Positions 48,006-58,242 of a stretch of DNA of 64,000 nt are shown one piece after another. Both the position numbers and the translations under genes were made by a program. The DNA comes from Piromyces finnis (taxonomy: Eukaryota > Neocallimastigomycota > Neocallimastigomycetes > Neocallimastigales > Neocallimastigaceae): the NCBI GenBank assembly GCA_002104945.1, contig MCFH01000025.1, positions 62,001 to 126,000 of the forward strand, written 5' to 3'. The stretch's first letter is position 1, and each line of letters starts with the position of its first letter. The notes under the pieces are model-generated. The model had not been told where the DNA came from and searched no databases. It worked only from the letters and a program-made list of their open reading frames with translations.

Positions 48006-49585
48006 ATGAAGATAAAAAATATAGCTATATTACCAATTATAATAACTCAGATATCCAATGCTTTTGGATATCATTCATATAAAAAAGTATCAGAAAACCA
48101 AAACAAAATTATATTAAATCAACGAAATGTCCATCAAACAGAAAATAATAAAATGGATGAAAAATCTAACATGATATATCATCATTCACATCATCCTTCA
48201 TTTAACTTAAAACCTGCGAATAACCCCATCAATTTAACAAACATTAATAACAATAGAGGAGATGATATAGATAATTTAGAATATTTAGAATCTCTTAATA
48301 AAACTGAACTTTATGAAATTAAAAATATATATAATAATACTTACAAAAATCCGATTTATTATCTTAATCAAGTAAATAAATTTGTTAAAAAAAATAAATT
48401 GGCTAAAAGAAGTTTAACTACAGAATTCGATGAAGTTGATGATGATTCAATTTCTAGTTCAAATAATGATGAAGACAATTTTTTTGAATTTGGAAAACAA
48501 TTAGATGGATTTTCTTTATTTGTATATGAAACTTTAATAGATATTGCATTTTCAGCTACTCGAGGTGTAAAATTATCAACCTTTTATTATTATGGAGTTA
48601 ACTTTTTTGAAGTTGTTAAAGATACTCAAATTAATGCATTAATATCTACTGGTTATTCTGCATTGTAAATACTAATTATATACATATATTTAATCGTAAC
48701 AAAATATTACTATTTTTATATACATTATATATAAATTTAAATATATTATATTTTATTTATATTTTATTTTCTTTTTTAATTGAAATATCTTTTTATAGTA
48801 CATATGATTATCCAGATGTATGGTGGCATAAAAAAATTGGTTTTTCTGTTTGTAAAAACACTAATGATCAAATTACCAAAATTGCTTTTCAAATTGTTTC
48901 AGATTTATCAGCCAGTGAGATTAATCGTATGACTTCTGAAATTGATATTGTAACTGATAAGATTATAGCAGGTGCTCCAAGAACAACAGAATTTGAAGAT
49001 TTCAAATATTTCCATGATACTTTAGTTACTCTTATTGAGTACAATATAACTGCTCCACATCGCTTCTCTATATATGGAGCTCTTGTCGATCATCGCGCTG
49101 TTTGTGAAGGATATGGTGAATCATTTAAACTTTTAGCTAGAAAGGTAGGTTTAGATGTTATTTGTGTTCCAAGTAAAGAACATCTTTGGAACTATGCTAG
49201 AATTGACAAACATTGGTATTTAGTAGATATTACTTTCGATGATCCAGGTACTACAAATTCTAGTGGTGAATTAGTTTATTCCACTGGTAATGGAAGTAAT
49301 GTTATCTATACATATTTCATGGTAGGAGAAGATTTCTTTGAAAAGCATGCTTATTCAATTAAATCTCACACAATTAATAAGAGTTTAACCTATGTTAATG
49401 GTACGAAAGAATTCGTATTCCCTGAACTTTCTCAATTATCATACACTAAGCAATTTAGAAATCAAATATCCTCAAATTTAATGAATAGTATGACAGATGG
49501 TAGTTTAAGCTCCTTTACTTTTAATCCAATACGGAGTTTAATACTATCTATTCTTTTAGGTTTTATTTTAATTTATTATATTTAA
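48006..49585 (+). CDS. Secreted transglutaminase-like (papain-fold) protein with C-terminal hydrophobic tail
   Basis: Two exons, 48006-48664 and 48799-49585, join in phase to 481 residues. The N-terminus (MKIKNIAILPIIITQISNAF) is a probable signal peptide. An Asn/His-rich, low-complexity region reaches about residue 165, and the transglutaminase-like core lies at about 240-400. The catalytic triad is readable: Cys322 in DHRAVCEGYGESFKLLARKV, His348 in PSKEHLWNYARI, and Asp363 in HWYLVDITFDDP. A hydrophobic C-terminal segment (about 462-481: SLILSILLGFILIYYI) suggests a GPI-attachment signal or a membrane anchor at the cell surface. Family members are cross-linking enzymes, cysteine proteases or peptide-processing enzymes; the substrate here is unknown. 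The small intron is supported by loss of frame in exon 1 and by phase. The LINE remains begin a few hundred bases downstream. Confidence 0.85.
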
Positions 49586-49924
49586 TTTCGTTTATTTGAT
49601 AAATTAGTTTTTAGTATAAGAATCAATTTAAATAAAATATAATTAAAATTAAAGTAAATTATTTAATTATTTATTTTTATTCTATATTAATAAAAAATAA
49701 ACTGAATATTCTATATTCTATATTTATTATTTTTTCTTAATGTATCAAACATCATCATTTTAAATTTTGCATATATATACAAGTATATAAAGATTTTTAA
49801 TAGTGTATTAATTTATATTAATACCCATAGCCTAATAGTAGAACTTCAGGAAGTAACTAAACATCTATTGCATAATGTTTTAATTTTTTTTATTTACTCG
49901 ATGTCATAAATTTTTTTGAAAAAG
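49586..49924. other. Spacer between the transglutaminase-like gene and the LINE
   Basis: AT-rich 3' flank of the transglutaminase-like gene. The LINE boundary is not sharply defined; element-like mixed composition begins somewhere between 49840 and 50040. Confidence 0.4.
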
Positions 49925-50110
49925 TTTTTTCAATAAACTCCAAATAAATGAAGGCAGATTTCCATGAGGTCTGTTTATTAAGAAAAAATTCTAATTTACT
50001 ATTATGTAATATTAATATAAGCAATAAATGATTTATTGAATATCATATCCCCTTTGGAACGTGCCTTCATTTATTTAATAAATGAAGTTTCTCAAGGGGC
50101 TCTACTCATG

Positions 50111-50294
50111 CTCATGGTACTGAGAGTAGAAAAAAATCCAAGTATTGCGCAATGGATGCTTGGTTAGTCCTTAAAGGAAATTTATAAGGACTAAGCTCAT
50201 GGTACTGAGAGTAGAAAAAAATCCAAGTATTGCGCAATGGATGCTTGGTTAGTCCTTAAAGGAAATTTATAAGGACTAAGCTCATGGTACTGAG
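50111..50294 (+). repeat. 85-bp tandem repeats in the LINE 5' UTR
   Basis: Two complete, apparently identical 85-base units (50111-50195, 50196-50280) and the first 14 bases of a third. Each unit can fold: CTCA-tggtac-TGAG, a ccaag/cttgg stem around the palindrome attgcgcaat, and a perfect 9-bp stem tagtcctta/taaggacta (50165-50173 with 50185-50193). Tandem 5' units in LINEs often act as promoters or RNA structures; that role is inferred. Confidence 0.9.
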
Positions 50295-50308
50295 CGATTA
50301 AAAAACAT

Positions 50309-50340
50309 TTATCCATCGAATTTAAGTTTTTGATGGATAA
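50309..50340 (+). other. 9-bp perfect hairpin after the LINE 5' repeats
   Basis: ttatccatc (50309-50317) pairs with gatggataa (50332-50340) around a 14-base loop. It adds to the structured 5' UTR of the element. Confidence 0.7.
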
Positions 50341-50888
50341 GTTGAATGTTTGGTATTCAGGTAAGTTTGTATAGTATTTTAATTGGAAGAGTAATACATT
50401 TTGTTGCTGTATTTTTTCTTTTATTCATGTATTCATGTAGTACTACTCTTCTCTTGTAAGAATCTAATGTAGCCAACTTTAGCATTTGCATTGTATTTTT
50501 ATATTCATGTAGCTATTGTTGTATTGTTTCTTGTAAGAGACTTATTCACTCTACATCATGTAAAAACACTATTCTCAAGCTTTCTGGTGTCGACATTCTT
50601 GATTCAAATTTTTTTACCAATTTAAATATTTAATGAAAAGTAAAATCAAATAATTTAGTGTCAAAAAGCGAATCGAATTTACTAACAACAAACCAAAACT
50701 AGAATTTTTAAAGAAAATTTACAACTAGAATTCAAAAAAAGAAACTTTAAACAAAGCATTGTAACAATTTTCGTACTATCTAGTACTTTTAAGAAGAGAG
50801 AGACAGATTTTTTTCCATATACGTTATATTTATAATTTTTATTAGTATTTATTTTATATTCAATATTTTTTAATTAGAATTAATTATC

Positions 50889-52539
50889 ATGTCAGATCTT
50901 TATATTAAAGATAAGAATTATATCAGACATGATACCCGGTCTCATGGTATCCCCTTAGATGATATTCGCTCCTTCTTTATCCGTGGTATTCGATCATGGT
51001 CAGTTAATATGCTTTGGGAAAAACTCGAGGTTATTCTGGAAGATAAATTTAATTCAGTTATTAGTGTTAAATATTTTCAGATTTTCAATAATCACTTTTT
51101 CTTAGTCAAGGTTCATGGTTCATCGAAAGATTGTATTAAAATCTTACACATGTTAAAGAAGAAACTTTCAGTTACCTCAATTTCCTTTTCAGCTCGTAGT
51201 AGAAGGAATCACAAATACACTTTTTCCACACTCAAACGTAAAATTTTAGATTCTAATAAACATCAACATTCTATTCAATAATCAATTCAACAATCAGTTC
51301 AACAATCTCATCAACAATCCGATCTTCAACTAGATCTTCAACAAGATCTTCAACAAGTTTCCCATCATGAAAATATTTCAGATCTACAACAATCACAATT
51401 TCAATCTCAAAATTCAACAATTAATTTTAATAGTTCTATCAACTATGATAATAGTTCAATAATTGATAGTTCTTCAGTTTTACAGCCATCTAGTAATAGT
51501 TCTACTTATTCCTCTGATGCATCATCCATTAATAATGATGACTTTAATAATAATAACAACAGCAACGATTCTTCCTCATCTAACAAGCCTGATAACTTTT
51601 CGTTTTGTCTTAGTTGGAACACCAATGGGTGGAATCACGAAAAGAGAGATAGTATTAGCCATTTCACAGCTATTTTCAAGCCATTATTTATATGTTTCCA
51701 AGAAACTGGTAATGGTTTTGGATCGAATACAGAGTATCCTTGTCGTGTTACTTTACGAAACTATAGACACTTTTTAAAAAAAGCTGATGAATCAGTTCCT
51801 GGAATGAGAGGTTTATATTTAGGTTTTCACAATTCGTGTCAAGCCTCACTTGAAAACTTCTCTGGAAAGTATATTATTTCTATTAATACTTTTAGTCTTT
51901 GGAATAGATTCTAATGCTCAATTGGAAATGTTTATATGCCTCATAGTCATCACAACATCTATGTTGATCATGCAAAGTTAGAAGTTCGCTTGTGGTTACA
52001 AACTCATTCATCCCATCCATCGATTCTTGTTGGTGATTTTAATATGTCTAAAGTAAAATTATCCAACTGGTTATCAACTTATGAATTAGGAGATTGGGAA
52101 ATTGGAAATTCTTCCGCTTAGAGGGTCTACTATCTCTTGGACTCGAGGTGATCAATCTTCCGACATTGACCATGCTCTTATCAACTCGAAGATGAAAGAT
52201 CTTATTCACTCAGGATCATTTATAAATAATTTTTATCCTGTATCAGACCATAAGCCACTCCTTATTAATGGTAAAATTATTCCTATGGAAGATTTTTCTA
52301 ATGACTTTAATGTTCCTAAGAAAATTCTGAAATGGAATAGATTAAAATGTATTGAGGAAAAAGAATCTGTTCTCAGTCATAATAAATTCCAAATACTTTC
52401 AGCAAAACTCAACGATCCTAATGCTTCTACAGATGAACTTTCCAAAGAATTTTCTTCAACTGCTTTTTCAATTGCAGACGAGCTCAGTATTACTTCAGTA
52501 AATAATGTTATAAAGTCTTCATTTCATATTTCACAATAA
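50889..52539 (+). pseudogene. LINE ORF 5' half: N-terminal domain, low-complexity linker and APE-type endonuclease (broken)
   Basis: The frame from the ATG at 50889 encodes about 130 residues with no family I recognise. It hits a stop at 51279 (a TAA in a run of CAA Gln codons, so probably a C-to-T change), then stays open through a Gln/Ser/Asn-rich linker. The exonuclease-endonuclease-phosphatase fold follows: CLSWNTNGW near 51605, ICFQETGNGF near 51690, a second stop at 51912, ILVGDFNMSK near 52023, a +1-type frameshift at about 52100-52118, then SSDIDHALIN and SDHKPLLI near 52158-52260. These are the endonuclease metal and catalytic motifs, which nick target DNA in an intact element. The segment ends at the stop 52537-52539; the next open frame continues in the same phase. 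Confidence 0.85.
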
Positions 52540-52563
52540 ATTTTTAATCTTCAAAAAATCAAA

Positions 52564-53622
52564 ATGAAGTTGTATAAGAGATTTAAAAAAGAAAGAATTT
52601 ATGATATAGATGAATTTATTAAAAGAATTGAAATCTACCGTAAGCTCATCGATTACATCCACAAAAGATGTAATGAATTTAGGAAACAAGAATATCTTCA
52701 TTGGATTAAAACAGGATGTGAGTATATGAAGAGTCATAATCCTAAGAAGGCCTGGAAATGGATCAAAAAAACTGCAAAAATTGGAAAAGATTCTTTCTTT
52801 ATTGCTCAACCAATTAAAAATAAAAATGGAGAATTAGTTGTTGCTACGGAAGAACAACTAGAAGTGTGGCATGACCATTTTGAAAGCCTTGCATCAGATC
52901 CAAGTGGTGTAAGTCTTGATTTGGAGCATTGGTATGAAGAACCAACGAATAAACGTTTTTCACTCCCTATGCTTGATGAATGGGATATCAACCAAGATAT
53001 TAGTATTGATGAAGTCAAGTCAGCTATCCTCTCTACTCCAAATTATAAAGCATCAGGTCCGGATGGTATTCCAATTGAATTTTACAAAGCATTAATTCCA
53101 TCAAGTAATGATTCTAATAATGCTACAGATAATAATTCTTCCGGTAATACCACTTTAGATAATGATGCTCATGGTTTTAATTTTATTCTTAAATTATTCA
53201 ACCGTATTTGGGATGGAGATTTCCCCAGCTCATGGAATGAATCCAGTATAGTTTCTATTCCTAAGAAGGGAGATTTGACAGATTGTGATAACTATCGAGG
53301 TATATCACTTATCAATAATGATATTAAGTTGATTTCCAAAATTGTCATCACTAGAATCTCAGAATATGGTCTAAAAAATAATTTCATTAGACCTGAACAA
53401 TTTGGTTTTCGGAATTAGGAAGTATTAGTCTTTTCATTTCAATCCAAGAAATATGCCGTAGACGTCAATTAGATAATAAAGAGACATATTTGGCCTTTTT
53501 AGATCTCAGGAAAGCATACGATTCAGTCCCAATCGGTAATATTCTCCATAAATTAGATTGTTTAGGAATCCGAGAAAATACACGTGGTGCAAATCAAGTA
53601 GGACACTTGATAAAAAATTAAA
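52564..53622 (+). pseudogene. LINE reverse transcriptase, N-terminal half (frameshifted and truncated)
   Basis: The frame continues from the endonuclease segment and encodes a basic helical region, then the RT fingers: KASGPDGIPIEFYKALI (RT0/1), SIVSIPKKGDLTDCDNYRGI, SLINNDIKLISKIVITRI, and IRPEQFGFRN at the stop 53416-53418. After a frameshift at 53.41 kb the next frame gives ELGSISLFISIQEICRRRQL and motif A, YLAFLDLRKAYDSVP, with its catalytic Asp. Similarity stops at LDCLGIREN near 53590. Motif B, the (F/Y)ADD box, the thumb and most of the connector are missing, so the enzyme cannot work. The deletion is inferred from the jump straight to the C-terminal region. Confidence 0.88.
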
Positions 53623-53658
53623 GAAGCATGGAGATGTTAAAGCAGTTAAAAACTTTTA

Positions 53659-54390
53659 TTGAAAGATCTCAAAGGGAATTCAATCAAAGCGCAATATTAT
53701 GATGATAATAAATTTATTGAAACTAAAGATTTTATCAAATTATGTTATGAATACCCAGAGTTTGCCTATGGTTTCTACTGGCTATTGAAAGCAAGAAGCG
53801 GATCCAAGTTGGATGCTAGAGTTGCCAAAGCTGCTAAATTTGTTGATCCAGTTTGTCCTAACTACTGTCCATGTTGCAAGTATAGTGTTCAAAGTATTAA
53901 GCATTGGTTATTAGATTGTCCAACATTTAGAGATATCCGTATTAAACATTATGATTCCATAGTCCAGCTATTAAATTTTTTCAGTCAACGTAATTCCAAC
54001 AGTCCTATCAATAATAATGAAAATGTTAATATCAGTAGAGATAGCAATAATATTAATAATAATAGTAACAATAGTAGTAATAATAATAACAATAGTAATA
54101 GTAACAATAGTAATAATAACAATAGTAGTAGTAGAAATAGTAATATTAGTAATGATAGCAATAGTGAAGATAATAATTCTAATTTAGATAGTAATTTAGT
54201 TAACGATAGTAATAGTTCTAATAATCCGGTGAATATTAATGTGTATGATTATTCTAGTGTGTGCAGTAAAATATTTAAATTCCTTCTTGGGGAAGAAGTC
54301 TTAATAATATCAATTACAATTCAAGGGAACGAAATGAACTTTGCAAGTGTCAGATTCAATCGGGCATTTATGAAGGAACACCATTCTTGA
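53659..54390 (+). pseudogene. LINE ORF C-terminal region with CCHC zinc finger and Asn/Ser repeat
   Basis: An open frame with no credible own start codon; it is the tail of the LINE polyprotein after an internal deletion. It contains FIKLCYEYPEFAYGFYWLLK and the zinc-finger pattern C-x2-C-x8-H-x4-C in CPCCKYSVQSIKHWLLDC, found after the RT domain in many LINEs and thought to bind the RNA template. A run of about 80 residues of Asn/Ser from AAT/AGT/AAC codons follows, then a short conserved tail MNFASVRFNRAFMKEHHS. The last 200 bases are duplicated in inverted orientation at 54.9-55.25 kb. Confidence 0.85.
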
Positions 54391-55735
54391 CGGTAACAGC
54401 AGAACTTCTAACCAAAATCATGCCTTTTGCTATTGACCAGCAATGGTCAATGTTCAAAAGGTTTGAAGCAACATCCAAGAGCGTTAATACTGAAGAAACA
54501 GTAAGACATGCCAGGAGGGCCAGCGCAACCAATGGAGATCATAATTTTGTCCCATGATAAAATTTTGATCTTTGGCTCGGTGTCCCATTGGAAGTCAAAT
54601 ACAATTATTATACTTTAGTATAATAGTGGCTTTCTTACTTTAATTAAAATTACTATAATACATTACACCCAATTTTTATTCATTTGTGTTTATTTAAACA
54701 TATTTTTTTTTATTTTTATTTTATTTTTAATTTTTTTTATTACATGTATTATAATTTTAATTAAATTAATAATAAAGTTTAAATTATTTGATGCCGTTAA
54801 AAAAAAATATTGAATATCATTATATAACATTTTTATATTATTACAAATATTATGTCCTTATAATTTCATGATAATAAAGTAATTTTTAAAATATTATAAT
54901 GGGACAAAATTATAATCTCCATTGGTTGCGCTGGCCCTCCTGGCATGTCTTACTGTTTCTTCAGTATTAACGCTCTTGGATGTTGCTTCAAACCTTTTGA
55001 ACATTGACCATTGCTGGTCAATAGCAAAAGGCATGATTTTGGTTAGAAGTTCTGCTGTTACCGTCAAGAATGGTGTTCCTTCATAAATGCCCGATTGAAT
55101 CTGACACTTGCAAAGTTCATTTCGTTCCCTTGAATTGTAATTGATATTATTAAGACTTCATTCCACAAGAAGGAATTTAAATATTTTATTGCACAAACTA
55201 GAATAATCATACACATTAATATTCACCGGATTATTAGAACTATTACTATTATTAATTTTAAATATTTCTTTTCATTTCATTTGATAAAAATTTAATGAAA
55301 TACTAAGATATAAATTAAGTTTAACAATATAATAAATTTTAGTTTTAACTTATTTTTAACTGCCTTTTTAAAATTTAATTAAAGTATAATAAAATGTGAA
55401 ATATATTTTTATTTTTCTTTTATTTATTAAAAGTACTAATAGTGATTATTAGAGAAATATTAGCTATAAAGAAAAATATTACACATTTTATTGAAAATAA
55501 TTTAAAAGTTTCCATCAGATTTTTTTTTTTTTAAGATTTAAGTATAAAAATAAAAAAAATATGTTTAAATAAACACAAATGAATAAAAATCGGGTATAAT
55601 GCATTCTAGTAATTATAATTAAAGCAAGAAGGTTACTATTATATTAAAATATAATAATTGTATTTGACTTCCAATGGGACACTGAGCCAAAGATCAAAAA
55701 TTTTTCATGGGACAAAATTATGATCTCTATTGTTT
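54196..55735. repeat. Inverted duplication of the LINE 3' end, in two blocks
   Basis: About 54196-54552 (end of the Asn/Ser repeat, C-terminal tail, hairpin and tail motif) reappears inverted at about 54898-55252 with few changes. The following part, about 54534-54705, reappears inverted at about 55559-55735. Both inverted blocks carry a version of the join agatcataattttgtccca, so the second copy is split by about 300 bases of AT-rich DNA (55253-55558). This fits a second, minus-strand LINE 3' end or a foldback duplication later disrupted by insertion. Confidence 0.85.
54423..54461 (+). other. Strong hairpin in the LINE 3' UTR
   Basis: CCTTTTG (54423-54429) pairs with CAAAAGG (54455-54461), and ATTGACCA (54432-54439) with TGGTCAAT (54444-54451), around a GCAA tetraloop. 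It lies between the ORF stop and the tail motif shared with the intronic retroposon. Such 3' structures are often recognised by the element's own RT; that role is inferred. Confidence 0.8.
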
Positions 55736-56241
55736 TTGATAATAAGAAAAAAAAAATTTTAAAAATTTTATTGAAATACTATGTGAAACCTTATTATTCT
55801 TTATTGAGAAAACAATATTTTAAATTTTTTCAACGGAAATCGGATTATTTGTATGCAAAAACTTCTTTGTTGATGTGGATCTAATGCATTAAGCAATATT
55901 AGAAAACGTTTTATATAACATATTAAATTCTCATCCTAAAATATTTTCTAAAAATTATAAATTATATTATTTTTAATTTTTTTTCTTTAATTATTAATTT
56001 TAATTATATTATTGTAGTTGCTATTGTAATTGTTATTATAATTTGTATAGTTATTATTATTAATATTATTATTACATGCTTTTAACTTTACATTTATTTA
56101 TTTTTTTTTTTTTAAAAAAAAAATATAAAATAAAAAATAAACTAGCTAGCTATATAAGTAATAAATAATAATAATATTATAAATGTTATATGCTATAATG
56201 TTATATGATAATTTGGATTTTTTGTTTAGTTCATACATTTT
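55736..56241. other. AT-rich spacer between LINE remains and the second ankyrin gene
   Basis: No gene seen. It contains the 3' flank of the ankyrin gene on the minus strand. Confidence 0.5.
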
Positions 56242-57480
56242 TTATTCTTTATAAAAAATATAAGAACCATTATTATAATTAGTTAATTGTCCTCTATGCA
56301 TAATAGTTGCTCCACAATTAGGATATAAGGTTTCTAAGAACCATTGTTGAACAATGGGTGTTCTGTCACATGGCCTATATTTATCTTGTTTAATTATAGA
56401 TATAGTGTCATGTTGAGCATATCCTCGAATATAAGTTTTATTTTTGGTAAGTAACCTTCTTAAACTATCCATTGATATTGTTTTTGCATTTCTTGTTTTG
56501 TGATATTCCAATCTGTCAAATAAACCTTTATTTAAAAACATTGATAATAAAGAGGCGCTCATTCCATATTTATTTTGAATTGAAAGATCAATATTTTTAC
56601 ACTTACTAAGAAGATAATTAGCACTAGTATAATCTTCAGTTAATAAGAAATAAATAATTGGTGTATTTCCATCTTCATCAATTGTGACGTTGAAATCACA
56701 CTTTAAATCAACTAACTCCATTAAAGTTAATGCATAATTTTTATAGGCTAAATAATTTCCTTCAGTAAAGAAAGGATCAGCACTATAACTATAATCATTA
56801 TAATACTTTTTAATAAATACAGAAACCAAACTTTCTCCAAACTTACTTCTGTAATTAACATCAAATTTATATTTTTTATATAAATCTCTTAATTGGAAAT
56901 ATCTTTTATTTTCAGCTAAGTACATTGCAGCTGTTTTTCCAGAAGAGTTAACAAGATTAACATTTAATTTCAACTTTAAAATACTAGAAAAACATCTGTA
57001 GGCATCATTTTTACAAGAATAAAGAAGAATGTTTTCATTGTCCTTATTGACATGATGAATATCAATATCGGTTTTAATCATAACTCCAAACATATTTTTA
57101 TTAGTTGAGCTATAGAATAATGCATTATTTCCATAATTATCAGTTAGATGGATGAATTTTCTATTACCCTTGATCATTTTTTCAACAGCAAATAATAAGG
57201 AATAATGTTGTGCAGCATACATTAAAGCAGTTCTACCATTATCATCTTGAACAGCTAAATTGATATCCTTAGTTAAAAGCCATTTAACTAAATTTTTGTT
57301 GTTTTCTTTACAAGCTCTTACCAAAATATCACTTTCTCTGAATTCAGCTAAAGCATCTTCAGAAGCAAGTTTTAACATTTCATCTCCTACAGAATAATCC
57401 TCAATATTAAATAATGTTTTGTTTAATTCTTGTAAATAAGCTTTAGTTGTAATAGAGTTTTCAATTATAGCCTTTTCCAT
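56242..57480 (-). CDS. Divergent ankyrin-repeat protein
   Basis: Single-exon frame of 412 residues. After an N-terminal helical region (about 1-50), ankyrin units with recognisable cores run from about residue 50 to 325: RESDILVRACKENNKNLVKW, NGRTALMYAAQHYSLLFAVE, YGNNALFYSS, NENILLYSCKNDAYRCFSSI, SGKTAAMYLAENK, and DGNTPIIYFLLTEDYTSANY. They are more degenerate than those of the 30.8-kb gene, and the two proteins are not obvious copies of each other. The last 85 residues lie outside the repeats, with GYAQHDTISIIKQDKYRPCD and a Cys in LYPNCGATIMHRGQ; I do not recognise a domain there. No signal peptide. The start is the first Met in frame. Function unknown, probably protein binding. Confidence 0.88.
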   Translation of the reverse strand: MEKAIIENSITTKAYLQELNKTLFNIEDYSVGDEMLKLASEDALAEFRESDILVRACKENNKNLVKWLLTKDINLAVQDDNGRTALMYAAQHYSLLFAVEKMIKGNRKFIHLTDNYGNNALFYSSTNKNMFGVMIKTDIDIHHVNKDNENILLYSCKNDAYRCFSSILKLKLNVNLVNSSGKTAAMYLAENKRYFQLRDLYKKYKFDVNYRSKFGESLVSVFIKKYYNDYSYSADPFFTEGNYLAYKNYALTLMELVDLKCDFNVTIDEDGNTPIIYFLLTEDYTSANYLLSKCKNIDLSIQNKYGMSASLLSMFLNKGLFDRLEYHKTRNAKTISMDSLRRLLTKNKTYIRGYAQHDTISIIKQDKYRPCDRTPIVQQWFLETLYPNCGATIMHRGQLTNYNNGSYIFYKE

Positions 57481-58242
57481 TTTTAATTAATTTGATTTTT
57501 TTTCGTTTATTTGTTTGTTTTTTTGTTAATTTTTTTGTTAGATAAGTTTTTTTCATCTTTTTAAAGTAGCTATTTTTCTCTGCATTTATACTTTAACATA
57601 AAATATAAAACTAATTAAAGAAAATTCGATCATTTAATTTTTAATATTTTCATAAAAATAATTAATTTAATTTATTAAAATAATTTTAACTGCCTTTTTT
57701 TATATAATATAATATAAATAATAATATGAATATTGTATATAAAATTTATTTTATTATATTTATGTTTATATAATTATTTTTTTTAGTTTGTATAATTTTA
57801 TATAATATAAATTAGTAATGTATTAGGAAAATAATAATATTAAATTTATATAGTTTTATTATAATATTAATTGTTTCTACAATGTACAAGAATGTATATG
57901 ATCACCTGACGATATATATATTGAAACATGTGATATTAATTATAGATATTATTATTGATATATGTTTCTTTTATGTTGTAGTAATATAACATTGTTTATT
58001 TATAAAATTTATAATTTATTATATTAGGTGAAAATATTTTATTATATATAAAATATATATAAATAAAGTAAATAAATAAATGTGTTATTAACACATTTCA
58101 TACCATATTATGTACATTTTGATAGATATAAAGATAATTGAATATATTAATATACATTATATATAAATAAATATTAAAGATGCTTAACAAAATTGTGACT
58201 GTTATTACTATATGCTTAATTAATATTAATATTATTTTATGT
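57481..58242. promoter_or_regulatory. Upstream region of the second ankyrin gene
   Basis: AT-rich DNA that must contain the ankyrin gene promoter. No gene seen. Confidence 0.45.

Larger units (their letters stand above)
49925..54705 (+). mobile_element. Decayed non-LTR retrotransposon (LINE; endonuclease + reverse transcriptase + CCHC zinc finger)
   Basis: Non-LTR retrotransposon moving by target-primed reverse transcription. From 5' to 3': a structured 5' UTR with 85-bp tandem units, an N-terminal domain I do not recognise, a low-complexity Gln/Asn/Ser region, an APE-type endonuclease, a reverse transcriptase, a CCHC zinc finger, a long Asn/Ser repeat region and a 3' UTR with a strong hairpin. 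The layout is like L1/Tad1-type elements; the clade is not assigned. This copy is dead: internal stops at 51279, 51912 and 52537, frameshifts near 52.1, 53.41 and 53.65 kb, and loss of the RT core after motif A near 53.59 kb. No poly-A tail or target duplication was found. Outer boundaries are approximate. Confidence 0.9.
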
